Assembly: GCF_007018905.1 (NCBI RefSeq)
Contig: NZ_CP041402.1
Span: 3,956,001 to 4,020,000, forward strand
DNA: 64,000 nt
Direction: 5' to 3'
Source: Tardiphaga sp. vice304
GTDB lineage: Bacteria; Pseudomonadota; Alphaproteobacteria; Rhizobiales; Xanthobacteraceae
Part shown: positions 1 to 9,572 of the stretch, piece by piece
Numbering within the stretch: position 1 is the stretch's first letter
How the letters are laid out: every line of letters begins with the position of its first letter
Position numbers and translations under genes: made by a program
Notes under the pieces: model-generated
What the model was told of the DNA's origin: nothing
Database searches by the model: none
What the model saw: only the letters and a program-made list of their open reading frames with translations

Positions 1-1
1 T

Positions 2-241
2 GCGGCCGTGCCCGTCATCACCGTGATCGGCACCGGCTTTGCGCTGCTAATCTCCGGCGTCGTCGTCACCGAGAGCGTGTTCAACCTGCCCGGCGTCGGG
101 CGGCTGACGGTGGACGCGGTCCTGGCGCGGGACTTCCCCGTGATCCAGGCGATGATCCTGCTGACCTCCGGCATTTACGTCCTGGTCAATTTGCTGATCG
201 ATCTTGCGTATTCGCTGCTCGATCCCAGAATTCGTTACTAG
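2..241 (+). CDS. Dipeptide/oligopeptide ABC transporter permease, DppB-like (C-terminal end only)
   Basis: This is the last 79 or so residues of an inner-membrane permease whose start lies before the window; the frame is open from base 2. It holds two hydrophobic segments and ends in SLLDPRIRY, the usual end of DppB/GsiC-type permeases. A motif like VFNLPGVGRL (about residue 25) also fits the family. It would pair with the DppC-like protein encoded 10 bases downstream to form the channel for imported peptides. The substrate-binding protein is presumably encoded further upstream, outside the window. Family is secure, substrate is not. Confidence 0.85.
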   Translation, partial: AAVPVITVIGTGFALLISGVVVTESVFNLPGVGRLTVDAVLARDFPVIQAMILLTSGIYVLVNLLIDLAYSLLDPRIRY

Positions 242-251
242 GAATCCGTCA

Positions 252-1136
252 ATGGCGACCGAAACACTTCCCAACACGGCCCTGCCGACGCGCGCCGGGC
301 CGTCCCTCGGCTTCCTCACCTCGACGCCGATCATCGCGGTGGCGACGGCATGCCTTGCGCTGGTGATCCTGTCGGCGATCTTCGCGCCGTGGCTGACCTC
401 GCATGATCCCCAATTGCTGCTGCCGGCAGAGCGGCTGAAGCCGTCGAGCTCCAAATACCTGCTCGGCACCGACGCCTACGGCCGCGACGTGCTGGCGCGC
501 ATTCTCTATGGCGGCCGCATCTCGCTCCTGATCGGCCTCGGCGCCGCGGGCATCAGCGTCGCCATCGGTCTGGTGATCGGCCTGGTGTCCGGCTTCTTCA
601 AATGGGTCGATGCCATCCTGATGCGCGTGATGGACGGCTTGATGGCGATGCCGAGCGTGCTGCTCGCCATCGCCGTGGTGTCGCTGTCCGGCGCCAGCCT
701 GACCACCGTGATGATCGCGATCACGATCCCGGAAATCCCGCGCGTCGCGCGCCTGGTACGCTCCGTCGTGCTGTCGGCGCGCGAGGAGCCCTATGTGGAA
801 GCCGCGATCTCGCTCGGCTCCAGCCTGCCGAAGATCATGTGGCGGCATCTGATGCCGAACACCGTGGCGCCCTTGATCGTCCAGGGTACCTACATCGCGG
901 CCTCCGCCATTCTCACCGAAGCGATCCTGTCGTTCCTCGGCGCCGGCATCAGCCCGGAAACGCCGACCTGGGGCAACATCATGGCCGAGGGCCGCGCCTT
1001 CTTCCAGATCAAGCCGTCGCTGATCTTCTGGCCGGGCCTGCTGCTGTCGATCGCGATCCTCTCCGTCAACCTGATCGGCGACGCGGCGCGCGATGCGCTC
1101 GATCCCCGCATGAAGCAGCGGGAGGCCGGCAAGTGA
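252..1136 (+). CDS. Dipeptide/oligopeptide ABC transporter permease, DppC-like
   Basis: Inner-membrane permease of 294 residues, normal length for DppC/OppC. An N-terminal membrane segment lies at about residues 26-48, followed by the LGTDAYGRDVL motif typical of the family, then five more hydrophobic stretches. The cytoplasmic loop EEPYVEAAISLGSS is the EAA motif that docks on the ATPase. The ATG at 252 is chosen because it follows the upstream stop after 10 bases and begins the family-like N-terminus; the frame is open further upstream but that would overlap the previous gene. The last codons overlap the GTG of the next gene (GTGA), so translation is coupled. Confidence 0.92.
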   Translation: MATETLPNTALPTRAGPSLGFLTSTPIIAVATACLALVILSAIFAPWLTSHDPQLLLPAERLKPSSSKYLLGTDAYGRDVLARILYGGRISLLIGLGAAGISVAIGLVIGLVSGFFKWVDAILMRVMDGLMAMPSVLLAIAVVSLSGASLTTVMIAITIPEIPRVARLVRSVVLSAREEPYVEAAISLGSSLPKIMWRHLMPNTVAPLIVQGTYIAASAILTEAILSFLGAGISPETPTWGNIMAEGRAFFQIKPSLIFWPGLLLSIAILSVNLIGDAARDALDPRMKQREAGK

Positions 1137-2854
1137 ACGACCACGTGAACGCACCGATGAACGATCAACTGACCCAACAGCTCGGCAAGGCCGTCAACAC
1201 CAGCCCGCTGGTGCTCGAAGTCGACAATCTCATTGTCGGCGTCGGCAAGGACGGCAAAGGCAAAAGGATCATCGACGGCATCTCGCTGCAGGTCCGCCAG
1301 GGCGAAACACTGTGCGTGGTGGGCGAGAGCGGCTCCGGCAAGTCGGTGACTTCGCTGGCGACGATGGGCCTGCTGCCCCGGGATTCGCTGAAGGCGACCG
1401 GCGGCAGCATCAAGCTGGTCGGCGAGGATGTATTGCAGGCCAGCGACCGACGGCTGCGGCAGTTGCGCGCCACCACGATGGCGATGATCTTCCAGGAGCC
1501 GATGACGGCGCTCAATCCCGTCGTCCCGGTCGGCAACCAGATCGACGAGGTGCTGCGCACCCATACCGACCTGAATTCGACGGCGCGCAAGAAGCGCATC
1601 CTCGACATGATGGACCAGGTCCGCCTGCCCGACGTGACCCGGATTTTCAAATCCTATCCGCACCGCCTGTCCGGCGGCCAGCGCCAGCGCATCATGATCG
1701 CAATGGCCCTGGTGCTGGAGCCCAAGCTGCTGATCGCCGACGAGCCGACCACCGCGCTCGACGTCACCACGCAGAAGCAGATCCTGTCCTTGATGCGCGA
1801 TTTGCAGAAGGACCATGGCACCGCCGTGCTGTTCATCACCCACGACATGGGCGTGGTCGCCGAGATCGCCGATCGCGTCGCCGTGATGCGCCAGGGCCGG
1901 CTGGTCGAAACCGGCACGCTCGACGGCATCCTGCGCGCGCCGACGGAGGAATATACCCGCAACCTGCTGCAGGCGGTGCCGAGCCTGGTGCCGCGCCACG
2001 CGCGCGTCGAAGCGGGCTTCAACCCGATCGTGCTGGAAGCCAACGAACTCGGCAAGGTCTATCGCGAGCGTGGTTTCTTCGGCAAAGCCCGCGAAGTCGC
2101 GGCCGCCAAGGACGTCACGCTGACGCTGCGCAAGGGCCGCACGCTCGGCATCGTCGGCGAGAGCGGCTCCGGCAAGTCCACGGTGGCGCGCTGCCTGGTG
2201 CGGCTGATCGATCCGACCTCCGGCGGCATCCGCCTCGCCGGCCGCGAGATCTCCGACCTGTCGCGGTCCGCGCTGCGTCCGCACCGCAAGAAGATCCAGA
2301 TCATTTTCCAGGATCCGTACCGCTCGCTCAATCCGCGCATCACCATCGGCGAATCGATTGCGGAGGGCCCGATCAATTACGGCACGTCGCACAAGGTCGC
2401 GATGGCGCGCGCGCGCGAACTGCTCGAACTGGTCGATCTGCCGGCCGACGCCGTGTCGCGCTATCCGCACCAGTTCTCCGGCGGCCAGCGCCAGCGCATC
2501 GCGATCGCGCGTGCGCTGGCGCTGGAGCCCGACGTGCTGGTGGCGGACGAGGCGTGTTCCGCGCTCGACGTATCCGTGCAGGCCCAGGTGCTGCGGCTGC
2601 TCGACGACATCCAGACCCGGCTCGGCATCGGCATCCTGTTCATTACCCACGATCTGCGCGTCGCAGCGCAAATTTGTGACGATGTCGCCGTGATGCAGCA
2701 CGGCGTCGTGGTGGAACAGGGTCCGGCCGGCGAAGTCCTCACAAATCCGCAACAGGCCTATACCCGACAGCTGCTTGACGCGGCGCCCGGACGGGGATGG
2801 GATTTCGCCAACTTCCGGCCGGTCGCGGTCGAGTCGGTGGCCGCGGCGATCTAA
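1133..2854 (+). CDS. ABC transporter ATP-binding protein, fused DppD-DppF type
   Basis: A 573-residue protein with two complete ABC ATPase domains in tandem, energising peptide import through the two upstream permeases. Domain 1 has Walker A GESGSGKS at about 64-71, signature LSGGQRQR near 179 and Walker B ADEPTTALD near 202. Domain 2 has Walker A near 341, signature FSGGQRQR near 448 and Walker B ADEACSALD near 470. Both catalytic glutamates are present. In many bacteria these are two proteins (DppD and DppF); the fused form is common in rhizobia. The GTG start at 1133 overlaps the previous stop and has GGAGG at 1121-1125; an in-frame ATG at 1157 is a weaker alternative. Confidence 0.93.
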   Translation: MNDHVNAPMNDQLTQQLGKAVNTSPLVLEVDNLIVGVGKDGKGKRIIDGISLQVRQGETLCVVGESGSGKSVTSLATMGLLPRDSLKATGGSIKLVGEDVLQASDRRLRQLRATTMAMIFQEPMTALNPVVPVGNQIDEVLRTHTDLNSTARKKRILDMMDQVRLPDVTRIFKSYPHRLSGGQRQRIMIAMALVLEPKLLIADEPTTALDVTTQKQILSLMRDLQKDHGTAVLFITHDMGVVAEIADRVAVMRQGRLVETGTLDGILRAPTEEYTRNLLQAVPSLVPRHARVEAGFNPIVLEANELGKVYRERGFFGKAREVAAAKDVTLTLRKGRTLGIVGESGSGKSTVARCLVRLIDPTSGGIRLAGREISDLSRSALRPHRKKIQIIFQDPYRSLNPRITIGESIAEGPINYGTSHKVAMARARELLELVDLPADAVSRYPHQFSGGQRQRIAIARALALEPDVLVADEACSALDVSVQAQVLRLLDDIQTRLGIGILFITHDLRVAAQICDDVAVMQHGVVVEQGPAGEVLTNPQQAYTRQLLDAAPGRGWDFANFRPVAVESVAAAI

Positions 2855-2862
2855 CCCCACTC

Positions 2863-2987
2863 TGTCATTCCGGGGCGTGAGCGCACCAGCGCGAGCGAAC
2901 CCGGAACCTCGACGTGGGACGATGAACACTCCGAGATTCCGGGTTCGCATCAGCCGGCTACGCCGTCTGCTGCGCCCCGGAATGATG
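2863..2987. repeat. Family A palindromic intergenic repeat, copy 1
   Basis: A long imperfect palindrome starts with tgtcattccggggcg and ends with cgccccggaatgatga. Internal arms cgaacccggaacctcg and gattccgggttcgc form a second hairpin layer. Six more copies occur in this window. It lies downstream of the fused ATPase gene and just before the M81 peptidase gene, so its RNA could fold as a stabiliser or attenuator between the two. Confidence 0.85.
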
Positions 2988-3004
2988 ACCTAGATTGGAC
3001 ATTC

Positions 3005-4537
3005 ATGACCCGTATCGCTGTCGGCGGCTTCCTGCACGAGACCAACACCTTCGCGCCGACCAAGGCGACGTATGATTCCTTCGTACACGGCGGCGGCTGG
3101 CCGGCGATGACGCACGGCTCCGACGTGCTGCGCGTGATGCGCGGCATCAATGTCGGCCTCGCCGGTTTTGTCGAGGACGCGGAGACGCGCGGCTGGGAGC
3201 TGGTGCCGACCATCGCCTGCGGCGCCAGCCCGTCGGCGCATGTGACGAAAGACGCCTATGAGCGCATCGTCACCGAGATGGTCGACGGCATCCAGGCGGC
3301 GCTGCCGCTCGACGCCGTCTATCTCGACCTGCACGGCGCGATGGTCACCGAACATCTCGACGACGGCGAGAGCGAGATCGCGGCCCGCGTCCGCGCCGTG
3401 ATCGGCCCCGACGTTCCCTTCGTCGTCAGCCTCGACCTGCATGGCAACATCTCGCCCGAACTGGTCGAGAACACCGACGCGCTGATCGCCTATCGCACCT
3501 ATCCGCATGTCGACATGGCCGACACCGGCCGCGCCGCCGCGCGCCACATGGCCCTGCTGCTCGCCGGCAACAAGTTCGCCAAGGCGTTCCGGCAGCTGCC
3601 GTTCCTGATTCCGATCAGCTGGCAGTGCACCAACGACCAGCCGACCAAGGGCATCTACGAAATGCTCACAGTCCTCGAGGACGATCAGGTCCCGACGCTG
3701 TCGTTCTGCCCGGGCTTTCCGGCCGCCGACTTCCCGCATTGCTGCCCGAGCGTGTTCGCCTATGGCGTGACGCAAGCCGATGCCGACGCCGCCGCCGATA
3801 CCGTGGTGCGTCTGGTCAGCGGCCACGAGGATGATTTCGACGGCAGGATCTACACGCCCGACGAAGGCGTGCGGCATGCGATGGAACTGGCGAAGACGGC
3901 GAGCAAGCCGATCGTGATCGCCGACACCCAGGACAATCCCGGCGCCGGTGGCGATTCCGACACCACCGGCATGCTCGCCGCTTTGGTACGCAACAAGGCG
4001 ACCAAGGCCTCGATCGGCGTGATCTACGATCCCGTCTCGGCTGCGGCCGCGCACGCCGCCGGCGAAGGCGCCAGCGTGACGCTGTCGCTCGGCGGCAAGT
4101 CCGGCATTCCCGGCGACGCGCCCTATGAAGCGACCTTCACGGTCGAGAAACTGTCCGACGGCATCTTCGTCGCCAATGGTCCCTATTACGGCGGGCGCGA
4201 CATGGACATGGGCCCCTCGGCCTGCCTGCGCATCGACGATGTCCGCGTCGTGATCTCCTCGCACAAGGCGCAGCTCGCCGACCAGGCGATGTACCGCTTC
4301 GTCGGCATCGAGCCGACCACCGAATCCATCCTGGTCAACAAGAGTTCGGTGCATTTCCGCGCCGATTTCGAGCCGATCGCAGGCTCCCTGCTGATCTGCG
4401 CCGCGCCAGGCGCGATGCCGGCGGATACCTCGGTGCTGCCGTGGACCCGGTTGCGTCCGGGCATTCGTCTCAAGCCCAACGGCCAGCCCTTTACGCCGAC
4501 CACCCCCTCGCCCGCCCTCGCGCCTGCAAACGGATAG
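3005..4537 (+). CDS. M81 family metallopeptidase, MlrC-like
   Basis: A 510-residue protein of the MlrC family (DUF1485 plus MlrC C-terminal domain), zinc enzymes first known from microcystin breakdown and widespread in rhizobia with other, mostly unknown peptide or amide substrates. The N-terminus IAVGGFLHETNTFAP is diagnostic. Likely metal-binding motifs are LDLHGAMVTEH (about 113), LDLHGNIS (about 143) and DTQDNPGAGGDSD (about 308). No signal peptide, so probably cytoplasmic. It follows a peptide ABC transporter and is 4 bases from an M20 amidohydrolase gene, which suggests that the three act together on an imported peptide-like compound. Microcystin itself is not implied. Confidence 0.9.
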   Translation: MTRIAVGGFLHETNTFAPTKATYDSFVHGGGWPAMTHGSDVLRVMRGINVGLAGFVEDAETRGWELVPTIACGASPSAHVTKDAYERIVTEMVDGIQAALPLDAVYLDLHGAMVTEHLDDGESEIAARVRAVIGPDVPFVVSLDLHGNISPELVENTDALIAYRTYPHVDMADTGRAAARHMALLLAGNKFAKAFRQLPFLIPISWQCTNDQPTKGIYEMLTVLEDDQVPTLSFCPGFPAADFPHCCPSVFAYGVTQADADAAADTVVRLVSGHEDDFDGRIYTPDEGVRHAMELAKTASKPIVIADTQDNPGAGGDSDTTGMLAALVRNKATKASIGVIYDPVSAAAAHAAGEGASVTLSLGGKSGIPGDAPYEATFTVEKLSDGIFVANGPYYGGRDMDMGPSACLRIDDVRVVISSHKAQLADQAMYRFVGIEPTTESILVNKSSVHFRADFEPIAGSLLICAAPGAMPADTSVLPWTRLRPGIRLKPNGQPFTPTTPSPALAPANG

Positions 4538-4541
4538 TCCC

Positions 4542-5708
4542 ATGCCCACACTCGACCGCATCGAAGGTTTCGCCGACGAACTCACCGCGATCCGCCGCGA
4601 CCTGCACGCGCATCCGGAGATCGGCTTCGAGGAAGTCCGCACCTCCGGCATCGTCGCCGAGAAGCTCGAGAGCTGGGGCGTCGAGGTGCACCGCGGCCTC
4701 GGCACCACCGGCGTCGTCGGCGTGCTCCGCGGCAACGGCTCCGGCACCAAGCGCATCGGCCTGCGCGCCGACATGGACGCGCTGCCAATGGAAGAAAACA
4801 CCAACCTGAAATGGCGCTCGACGATTCCCGGCCGCTTCCACGGCTGCGGCCATGACGGCCACACCACCATGCTGCTCGGTACCGCGCGCTACCTCGCCGA
4901 GACCCGCAATTTCGACGGCACCGTGCACTTCATCTTCCAGCCCGCCGAAGAAGGCCTCGGCGGCGCGCGCGCGATGATCAAGGACGGGCTGTTCGACAAG
5001 TTTCCTTGCGACGAGATCTATGGCCTGCACAACGCGCCCGATATGAACCACGGCGAGATCGCGATCTTCCCCGGCCCCGGCATGGCCGCCGCCGACTTCT
5101 TCGACATCACCATCACCGGCTACGGCGCGCATGGCGCGATGCCGGAGCGCTCCAAGGATCCGGTGGTCATCGCGATGACCCTCGGCCAGGCCATGCAGAC
5201 CATCGTCAGCCGCAATGTCGATCCGCTGAAGTCGGCGGTGCTGTCGATCACCCAGATTCACTCCGGCTCAGCCTACAACGTGATCCCCGGCGACGCCAAA
5301 CTGTGCGGCACCGTGCGAACCTTCGACGAGAAGATCCGCCTGCAGATCCGCGAGCGGATGCGTACGTTGGCCGCCGGCATGGCGACCGCCTTCGATGTCG
5401 AGATCAAGGTCGATATCCGCGACGGCTTCAGCGTGCTGATCAACCAGGAAGAACAGGCCAAGGCAATCGAGGAGGTCGCGCGCACCATCGTCGGCGACGA
5501 CAACGTCTTCACCAAGGTGCGGCCGAAGATGGGTTCGGAAGATTTTGCCGACATGCTGCAGGCGGTGCCCGGCGCGTATTTCTGGCTCGGCCAGGAAGGC
5601 TCGGTGCCGGTGCACAATCCCGGCTATTATCTCGACGACAAGATCCTGCCGATCGGCGCCAGCATGTTCGCCCGCCTGATCGAAACCCGGCTGCCGGTCG
5701 CGGTCTAA
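4542..5708 (+). CDS. M20 family amidohydrolase (hippurate hydrolase/HipO-like)
   Basis: A 388-residue M20D-type metallo-amidohydrolase, which removes acyl groups from amino acids or cleaves small amides. Metal-binding and catalytic motifs are visible: GLRADMDALPMEE (about 74), HGCGHDGHTTMLLG (about 102, with the conserved Cys and His ligands) and QPAEEGLGGA (about 133, with the catalytic Glu). The dimerisation domain follows, and HNPGYYLDD near the C-terminus carries the last ligand His. It begins 4 bases after the MlrC-like gene, so they are almost certainly co-transcribed. Candidates are hippurate hydrolase, indole-acetyl-amino-acid hydrolase or N-acyl amino acid amidohydrolase; the sequence alone does not decide. 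Confidence 0.92.
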   Translation: MPTLDRIEGFADELTAIRRDLHAHPEIGFEEVRTSGIVAEKLESWGVEVHRGLGTTGVVGVLRGNGSGTKRIGLRADMDALPMEENTNLKWRSTIPGRFHGCGHDGHTTMLLGTARYLAETRNFDGTVHFIFQPAEEGLGGARAMIKDGLFDKFPCDEIYGLHNAPDMNHGEIAIFPGPGMAAADFFDITITGYGAHGAMPERSKDPVVIAMTLGQAMQTIVSRNVDPLKSAVLSITQIHSGSAYNVIPGDAKLCGTVRTFDEKIRLQIRERMRTLAAGMATAFDVEIKVDIRDGFSVLINQEEQAKAIEEVARTIVGDDNVFTKVRPKMGSEDFADMLQAVPGAYFWLGQEGSVPVHNPGYYLDDKILPIGASMFARLIETRLPVAV

Positions 5709-5836
5709 GGCTGGCGACCTGCACAAACGGCGGCACCGTACGATCGCAGCGCCGCCGCGCTTGCCAGCTCGCCGCCTGCGACCAGGTCGCACGCGGCTGG
5801 CACATCACCCGTCGTCTGCTACAACTCTTCCCAAGC

Positions 5837-5955
5837 TGTCATTCCGGGGCGCGAGCGCACCAGCGCGAGCGAACCCGGAATCTCGACATGTTCAACGCAA
5901 AACATCTCGGGATTCCGGGTTCGCCCGGACTTCGCCCTCGCGCTCCGGAATGACA
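5837..5955. repeat. Family A palindromic intergenic repeat, copy 2
   Basis: Outer arms are tgtcattccggggcgcgag and ctccggaatgaca; inner arms are cgaacccggaatctcg and gggattccgggttcg. It sits between the M20 gene and the enoyl-CoA hydratase gene, in a gap of about 280 bases that holds nothing else recognisable. Confidence 0.85.
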
Positions 5956-5991
5956 AACTAAAAACAAAAATATACCGGGAGCGAAACCAGC

Positions 5992-6882
<891 letters not shown>

Positions 6883-6890
6883 CCCTCGCC

Positions 6891-7007
6891 TGTCGTTCCG
6901 GGGCGCGAGGGCGCAGCCCGAGCGAACCCGGAATCCCGGGATGCTCATCGTCCCATGTAGAGGTTCCGGGTTCGCGCGCGCTGGTGCGCTCGCGCCCCGG
7001 AACGACG
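6891..7007. repeat. Family A palindromic intergenic repeat, copy 3
   Basis: Begins tgtcgttccggggcgcgagg and ends cgcgccccggaacgacg, with inner arms cgaacccggaatcccg and gaggttccgggttcg. It fills the gap between the convergent enoyl-CoA hydratase and quinone oxidoreductase genes, where it could serve as a two-way transcription stop. Confidence 0.85.
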
Positions 7008-7012
7008 AGCGT

Positions 7013-7987
7013 TCACATCATCAGCGCCACGCGCCCGATCGCCTTGCGATTCATCAGCAGCCGCATCGCATGCGCCACATCTTCCAGTGGCAGCCGATGC
7101 GAGACGTTGGGCCGAACCTTGCCCTGCTCCGCCCATTGCAGCAGCGCCTTGATGCGTGCCTCGCCCACTGCCGGATTGCGCCGCGCGGCCTCGCCGGCGC
7201 GCACGCCGAGCACGCTGGCGCCCTTGATCAGCACCAGATTGGTCTTCGCCATGCCGATCCCGCCGGTGAAGCCGATCACCAGCAGCCGCGCGCCCCAGTT
7301 GATGCAGCGCAGGCTCTGCTCGAACACCTCGCCGCCGACCGGATCGAACACCACATCGACGCCGCGGCCACCGGTGATCCGCTTCACGGCATCGCGAAAC
7401 GGCTCAATGCCGTAGAGCACGCTGTGATCCGATCCACGCGTCCTCGCGACCGCGAGCTTGTCCTCCGATGAAGCAGCCGCAATGACCGTTGCGCCAAGCA
7501 GCCTGCCTATCTCCACTGCGGCGAGACCGACGCCGCCGCCCGCGCCGTGGACCAACAAGACTTCGCTTGGCCCTATCTGGGCGCGATCGACCAGCGCATG
7601 ATAGGCCGTACCATGGGCGGCAAGAAACGTGGCGCCTTCCGCATAATCAAAAGTCGATGGCAGCGGCGTGATTTGCGACGGGGTCGCGATCACCTGGTCG
7701 GCATAGCCGCCATGGCGCAGCTTGACGATGACGCGATCGCCGGGCTTCACGCCGGTGACGTCGCCAGACACCTCACTGACATCGCCCGCCGCTTCCATGC
7801 CCGGCGTGAACGGCAGATCCGGCTTGAGCTGATACGCGCCGGCCGTCATCAGGATGTCCGGAAAGTTAATGCCGGCAGCGCGCACCGCGACGCGAACCTG
7901 CCCGCCCTGCAATGGCGACGAGGTAAATTCCTCAATGCGCAAATCTTGGGGCGGACCGAGCGCGCGGCAAACGACGGCTCTCGGCAT
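7013..7987 (-). CDS. NADPH:quinone oxidoreductase family protein (zinc-free MDR)
   Basis: A 324-residue medium-chain dehydrogenase/reductase of the quinone oxidoreductase type, using NADPH to reduce quinones or enones. The N-terminal GroES-like domain includes AAGINFPDILMTAGAY and lacks the Cys/His zinc ligands of alcohol dehydrogenases. The Rossmann domain has VHGAGGGVGLAAVEIG at about 148. The ATG at 7987 overlaps the stop of the upstream isomerase gene (TGATG), so the two are translationally coupled. Together with the DsbA-fold isomerase and the GST-like protein nearby it looks like a small detoxification group. Confidence 0.9.
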   Translation of the reverse strand: MPRAVVCRALGPPQDLRIEEFTSSPLQGGQVRVAVRAAGINFPDILMTAGAYQLKPDLPFTPGMEAAGDVSEVSGDVTGVKPGDRVIVKLRHGGYADQVIATPSQITPLPSTFDYAEGATFLAAHGTAYHALVDRAQIGPSEVLLVHGAGGGVGLAAVEIGRLLGATVIAAASSEDKLAVARTRGSDHSVLYGIEPFRDAVKRITGGRGVDVVFDPVGGEVFEQSLRCINWGARLLVIGFTGGIGMAKTNLVLIKGASVLGVRAGEAARRNPAVGEARIKALLQWAEQGKVRPNVSHRLPLEDVAHAMRLLMNRKAIGRVALMM

Positions 7988-8613
7988 CAAGCGGCGCTTT
8001 CAGAGCCTGATGCGCCGGCGCGTCGGCGCTGCAGCGCCTCGCGGATCAGCGGCAGCCGGTCATTGCCGAAGTACATATCCGTCTTGTCGAGATAGATCGT
8101 CGGCGAACCGAAGCCGCCACGCGCGATCACCTCGTCGGTATTGGCCTTGAGCTGATCCTTGATCGCCTGATCCGCAATACCGACGAAGAATTTGGCGGGA
8201 TCGATTCCCACGCGCGTGCAGATGTCGCCGAGCACTTCGTCCTGCGAAATGTCGCGGTCGTCGGCCCAATAGGCCTCGAATACCGCCTTTGCAAACGGCA
8301 CCATGTCCGGTGCCATGAAGATGCAGCCGCGCATCGCTTTGACGCTGTTCACCGGAAACACCGTGGGCGGCATCTTGATCGCCAGACCCGACGAGCGCGC
8401 CCAATCGGCGAGGTCCTTCTTCATGTAGCGCGCCTTGGCCGGCACCGGCGTCTTGCGGGATTCATAGACGGTTGGATTGACGGAATTGAAGATGCCGCCC
8501 ACCAGGATCGGGCGCCAGACGATGTCCTCACCGAACTCTTTGGCCAACGGCTGGATATTGTGGAACGCGAGATAGGTCCAGGGACTGGAGCAGTCGAAGA
8601 AGAATTCGATCAT
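7987..8613 (-). CDS. 2-hydroxychromene-2-carboxylate isomerase family protein (DsbA fold)
   Basis: A 208-residue protein of the HCCA isomerase/kappa-GST family, a thioredoxin-fold group that uses glutathione in naphthalene-type aromatic breakdown or related isomerisations. The N-terminus MIEFFFDCSSPWTYLA has the family CSSPW motif with the catalytic Ser position, and GGFGSPTIYLDKTDMYFGNDRL near the C-terminus is typical (cis-Pro loop). The start at 8613 is chosen because GAGGA lies just upstream; the longer open frame to 8691 only reads through a family A repeat. Natural substrate unknown. Confidence 0.88.
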   Translation of the reverse strand: MIEFFFDCSSPWTYLAFHNIQPLAKEFGEDIVWRPILVGGIFNSVNPTVYESRKTPVPAKARYMKKDLADWARSSGLAIKMPPTVFPVNSVKAMRGCIFMAPDMVPFAKAVFEAYWADDRDISQDEVLGDICTRVGIDPAKFFVGIADQAIKDQLKANTDEVIARGGFGSPTIYLDKTDMYFGNDRLPLIREALQRRRAGASGSESAA

Positions 8614-8630
8614 CGGGGTTTCCTCGGTGT

Positions 8631-8750
8631 TGTCATTCCGGGGCGCGGGCGGCGTCAGCCGAACGCGAACCCGGAATCTCGACGTGTTCAAAACATCTCG
8701 GGATTCCGGGTTCGCCGTCGCGCTCGCGCGCGATGCGCCCCGGAATGACA
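8631..8750. repeat. Family A palindromic intergenic repeat, copy 4
   Basis: Begins tgtcattccggggcgcgggc and ends gcgccccggaatgaca, with inner arms cgaacccggaatctcg and gggattccgggttcg. It occupies nearly the whole gap between the GST-like gene, which is transcribed toward it, and the isomerase gene transcribed away from it. Confidence 0.85.
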
Positions 8751-8751
8751 G

Positions 8752-9456
8752 CTAAGATTGCTGCTGCTGCGCGTGCGCCGGCGCGTCGACGCCGAACATG
8801 ATCTTGCGCGCTTGCTCGTCCATCGGCTGCCGCGCCTGCTTGCCGACCGCGAGGCCCGCCTGCAGCGCCGGCCGCGCACGCAAACCCGCGTACCAGCGCT
8901 TGATGTTCGGATAGTCGTCCAGCGTCAGGCTCTGCGCCTTGTGGGTCATGATCCAGGGAAAACACGCCATGTCGGCGATGGAATAGTCCGCCGCGATATA
9001 GTCCCGGCCCTCGAGATGCGCGTCCAGGACGCCGTACAATCGCTTTGCCTCGCGCGTGTAGCGATCGATCGCATAGGGAATCTTCTCCGGCGCATAGAGC
9101 AGGAAGTGGCCGTTCTGGCCGAGCATCGGGCCGAGCCCGGCCATCTGCCACATCAGCCATTGCAGCACCTCGAGGCGCCCGCGCAAATCGGTCGGCAGGA
9201 AACGGCCGGTTTTTTCCGCCAGATAGATCAGGATCGCCCCGCTCTCGAAAATGCTCACCGCATCGCCGCCGTCGGCGGGCGCATGGTCTGTTATCGCCGG
9301 CATCCGGCCGTTGGGACTGAGCTTGAGAAATTCCGGCTGGAGCTGGTCGCCGCGGCCGAGCTGCATCGGCACCAACGTATAGGGCAGCCCGCATTCCTCC
9401 AGCATGATGGAGATCTTCCAGCCGTTCGGCGTCGGTGCGTAATGCAGGTCGATCAT
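8752..9456 (-). CDS. Glutathione S-transferase family protein, YfcG/nu-class-like
   Basis: A 234-residue GST with the N-terminal motif APTPNGWKISIMLEE, which matches the nu-class YfcG/YghU proteins that act as glutathione-dependent disulfide reductases and peroxidases. GDAVSIFESGAILIYLAEK (about 67) is the glutathione-binding Glu-Ser motif, and the C-terminal helical domain includes YIAADYSIADMACFPW. The tail is rich in Ala and Gln. The frame is open upstream to 9841 but the ATG at 9456 gives the family N-terminus. It diverges from the methionine synthase gene. Confidence 0.9.
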   Translation of the reverse strand: MIDLHYAPTPNGWKISIMLEECGLPYTLVPMQLGRGDQLQPEFLKLSPNGRMPAITDHAPADGGDAVSIFESGAILIYLAEKTGRFLPTDLRGRLEVLQWLMWQMAGLGPMLGQNGHFLLYAPEKIPYAIDRYTREAKRLYGVLDAHLEGRDYIAADYSIADMACFPWIMTHKAQSLTLDDYPNIKRWYAGLRARPALQAGLAVGKQARQPMDEQARKIMFGVDAPAHAQQQQS

Positions 9457-9572
9457 GGTTTCCCCATCTTGTTTTCATCGATCCTAGCGCCGCTTGGCCG
9501 GCGCGCCAATGCCTATACGCGCCGGGCTGGACATGGCAGATAGGTGGCAAATAGAAACCATGAGGAGACGCC

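Noticed and set aside
9457..9572. SAM riboswitch upstream of the methionine synthase gene
   Set aside because: The 116-base leader shows no recognisable SAM-II type pseudoknot pattern by eye; a covariance-model search would decide.
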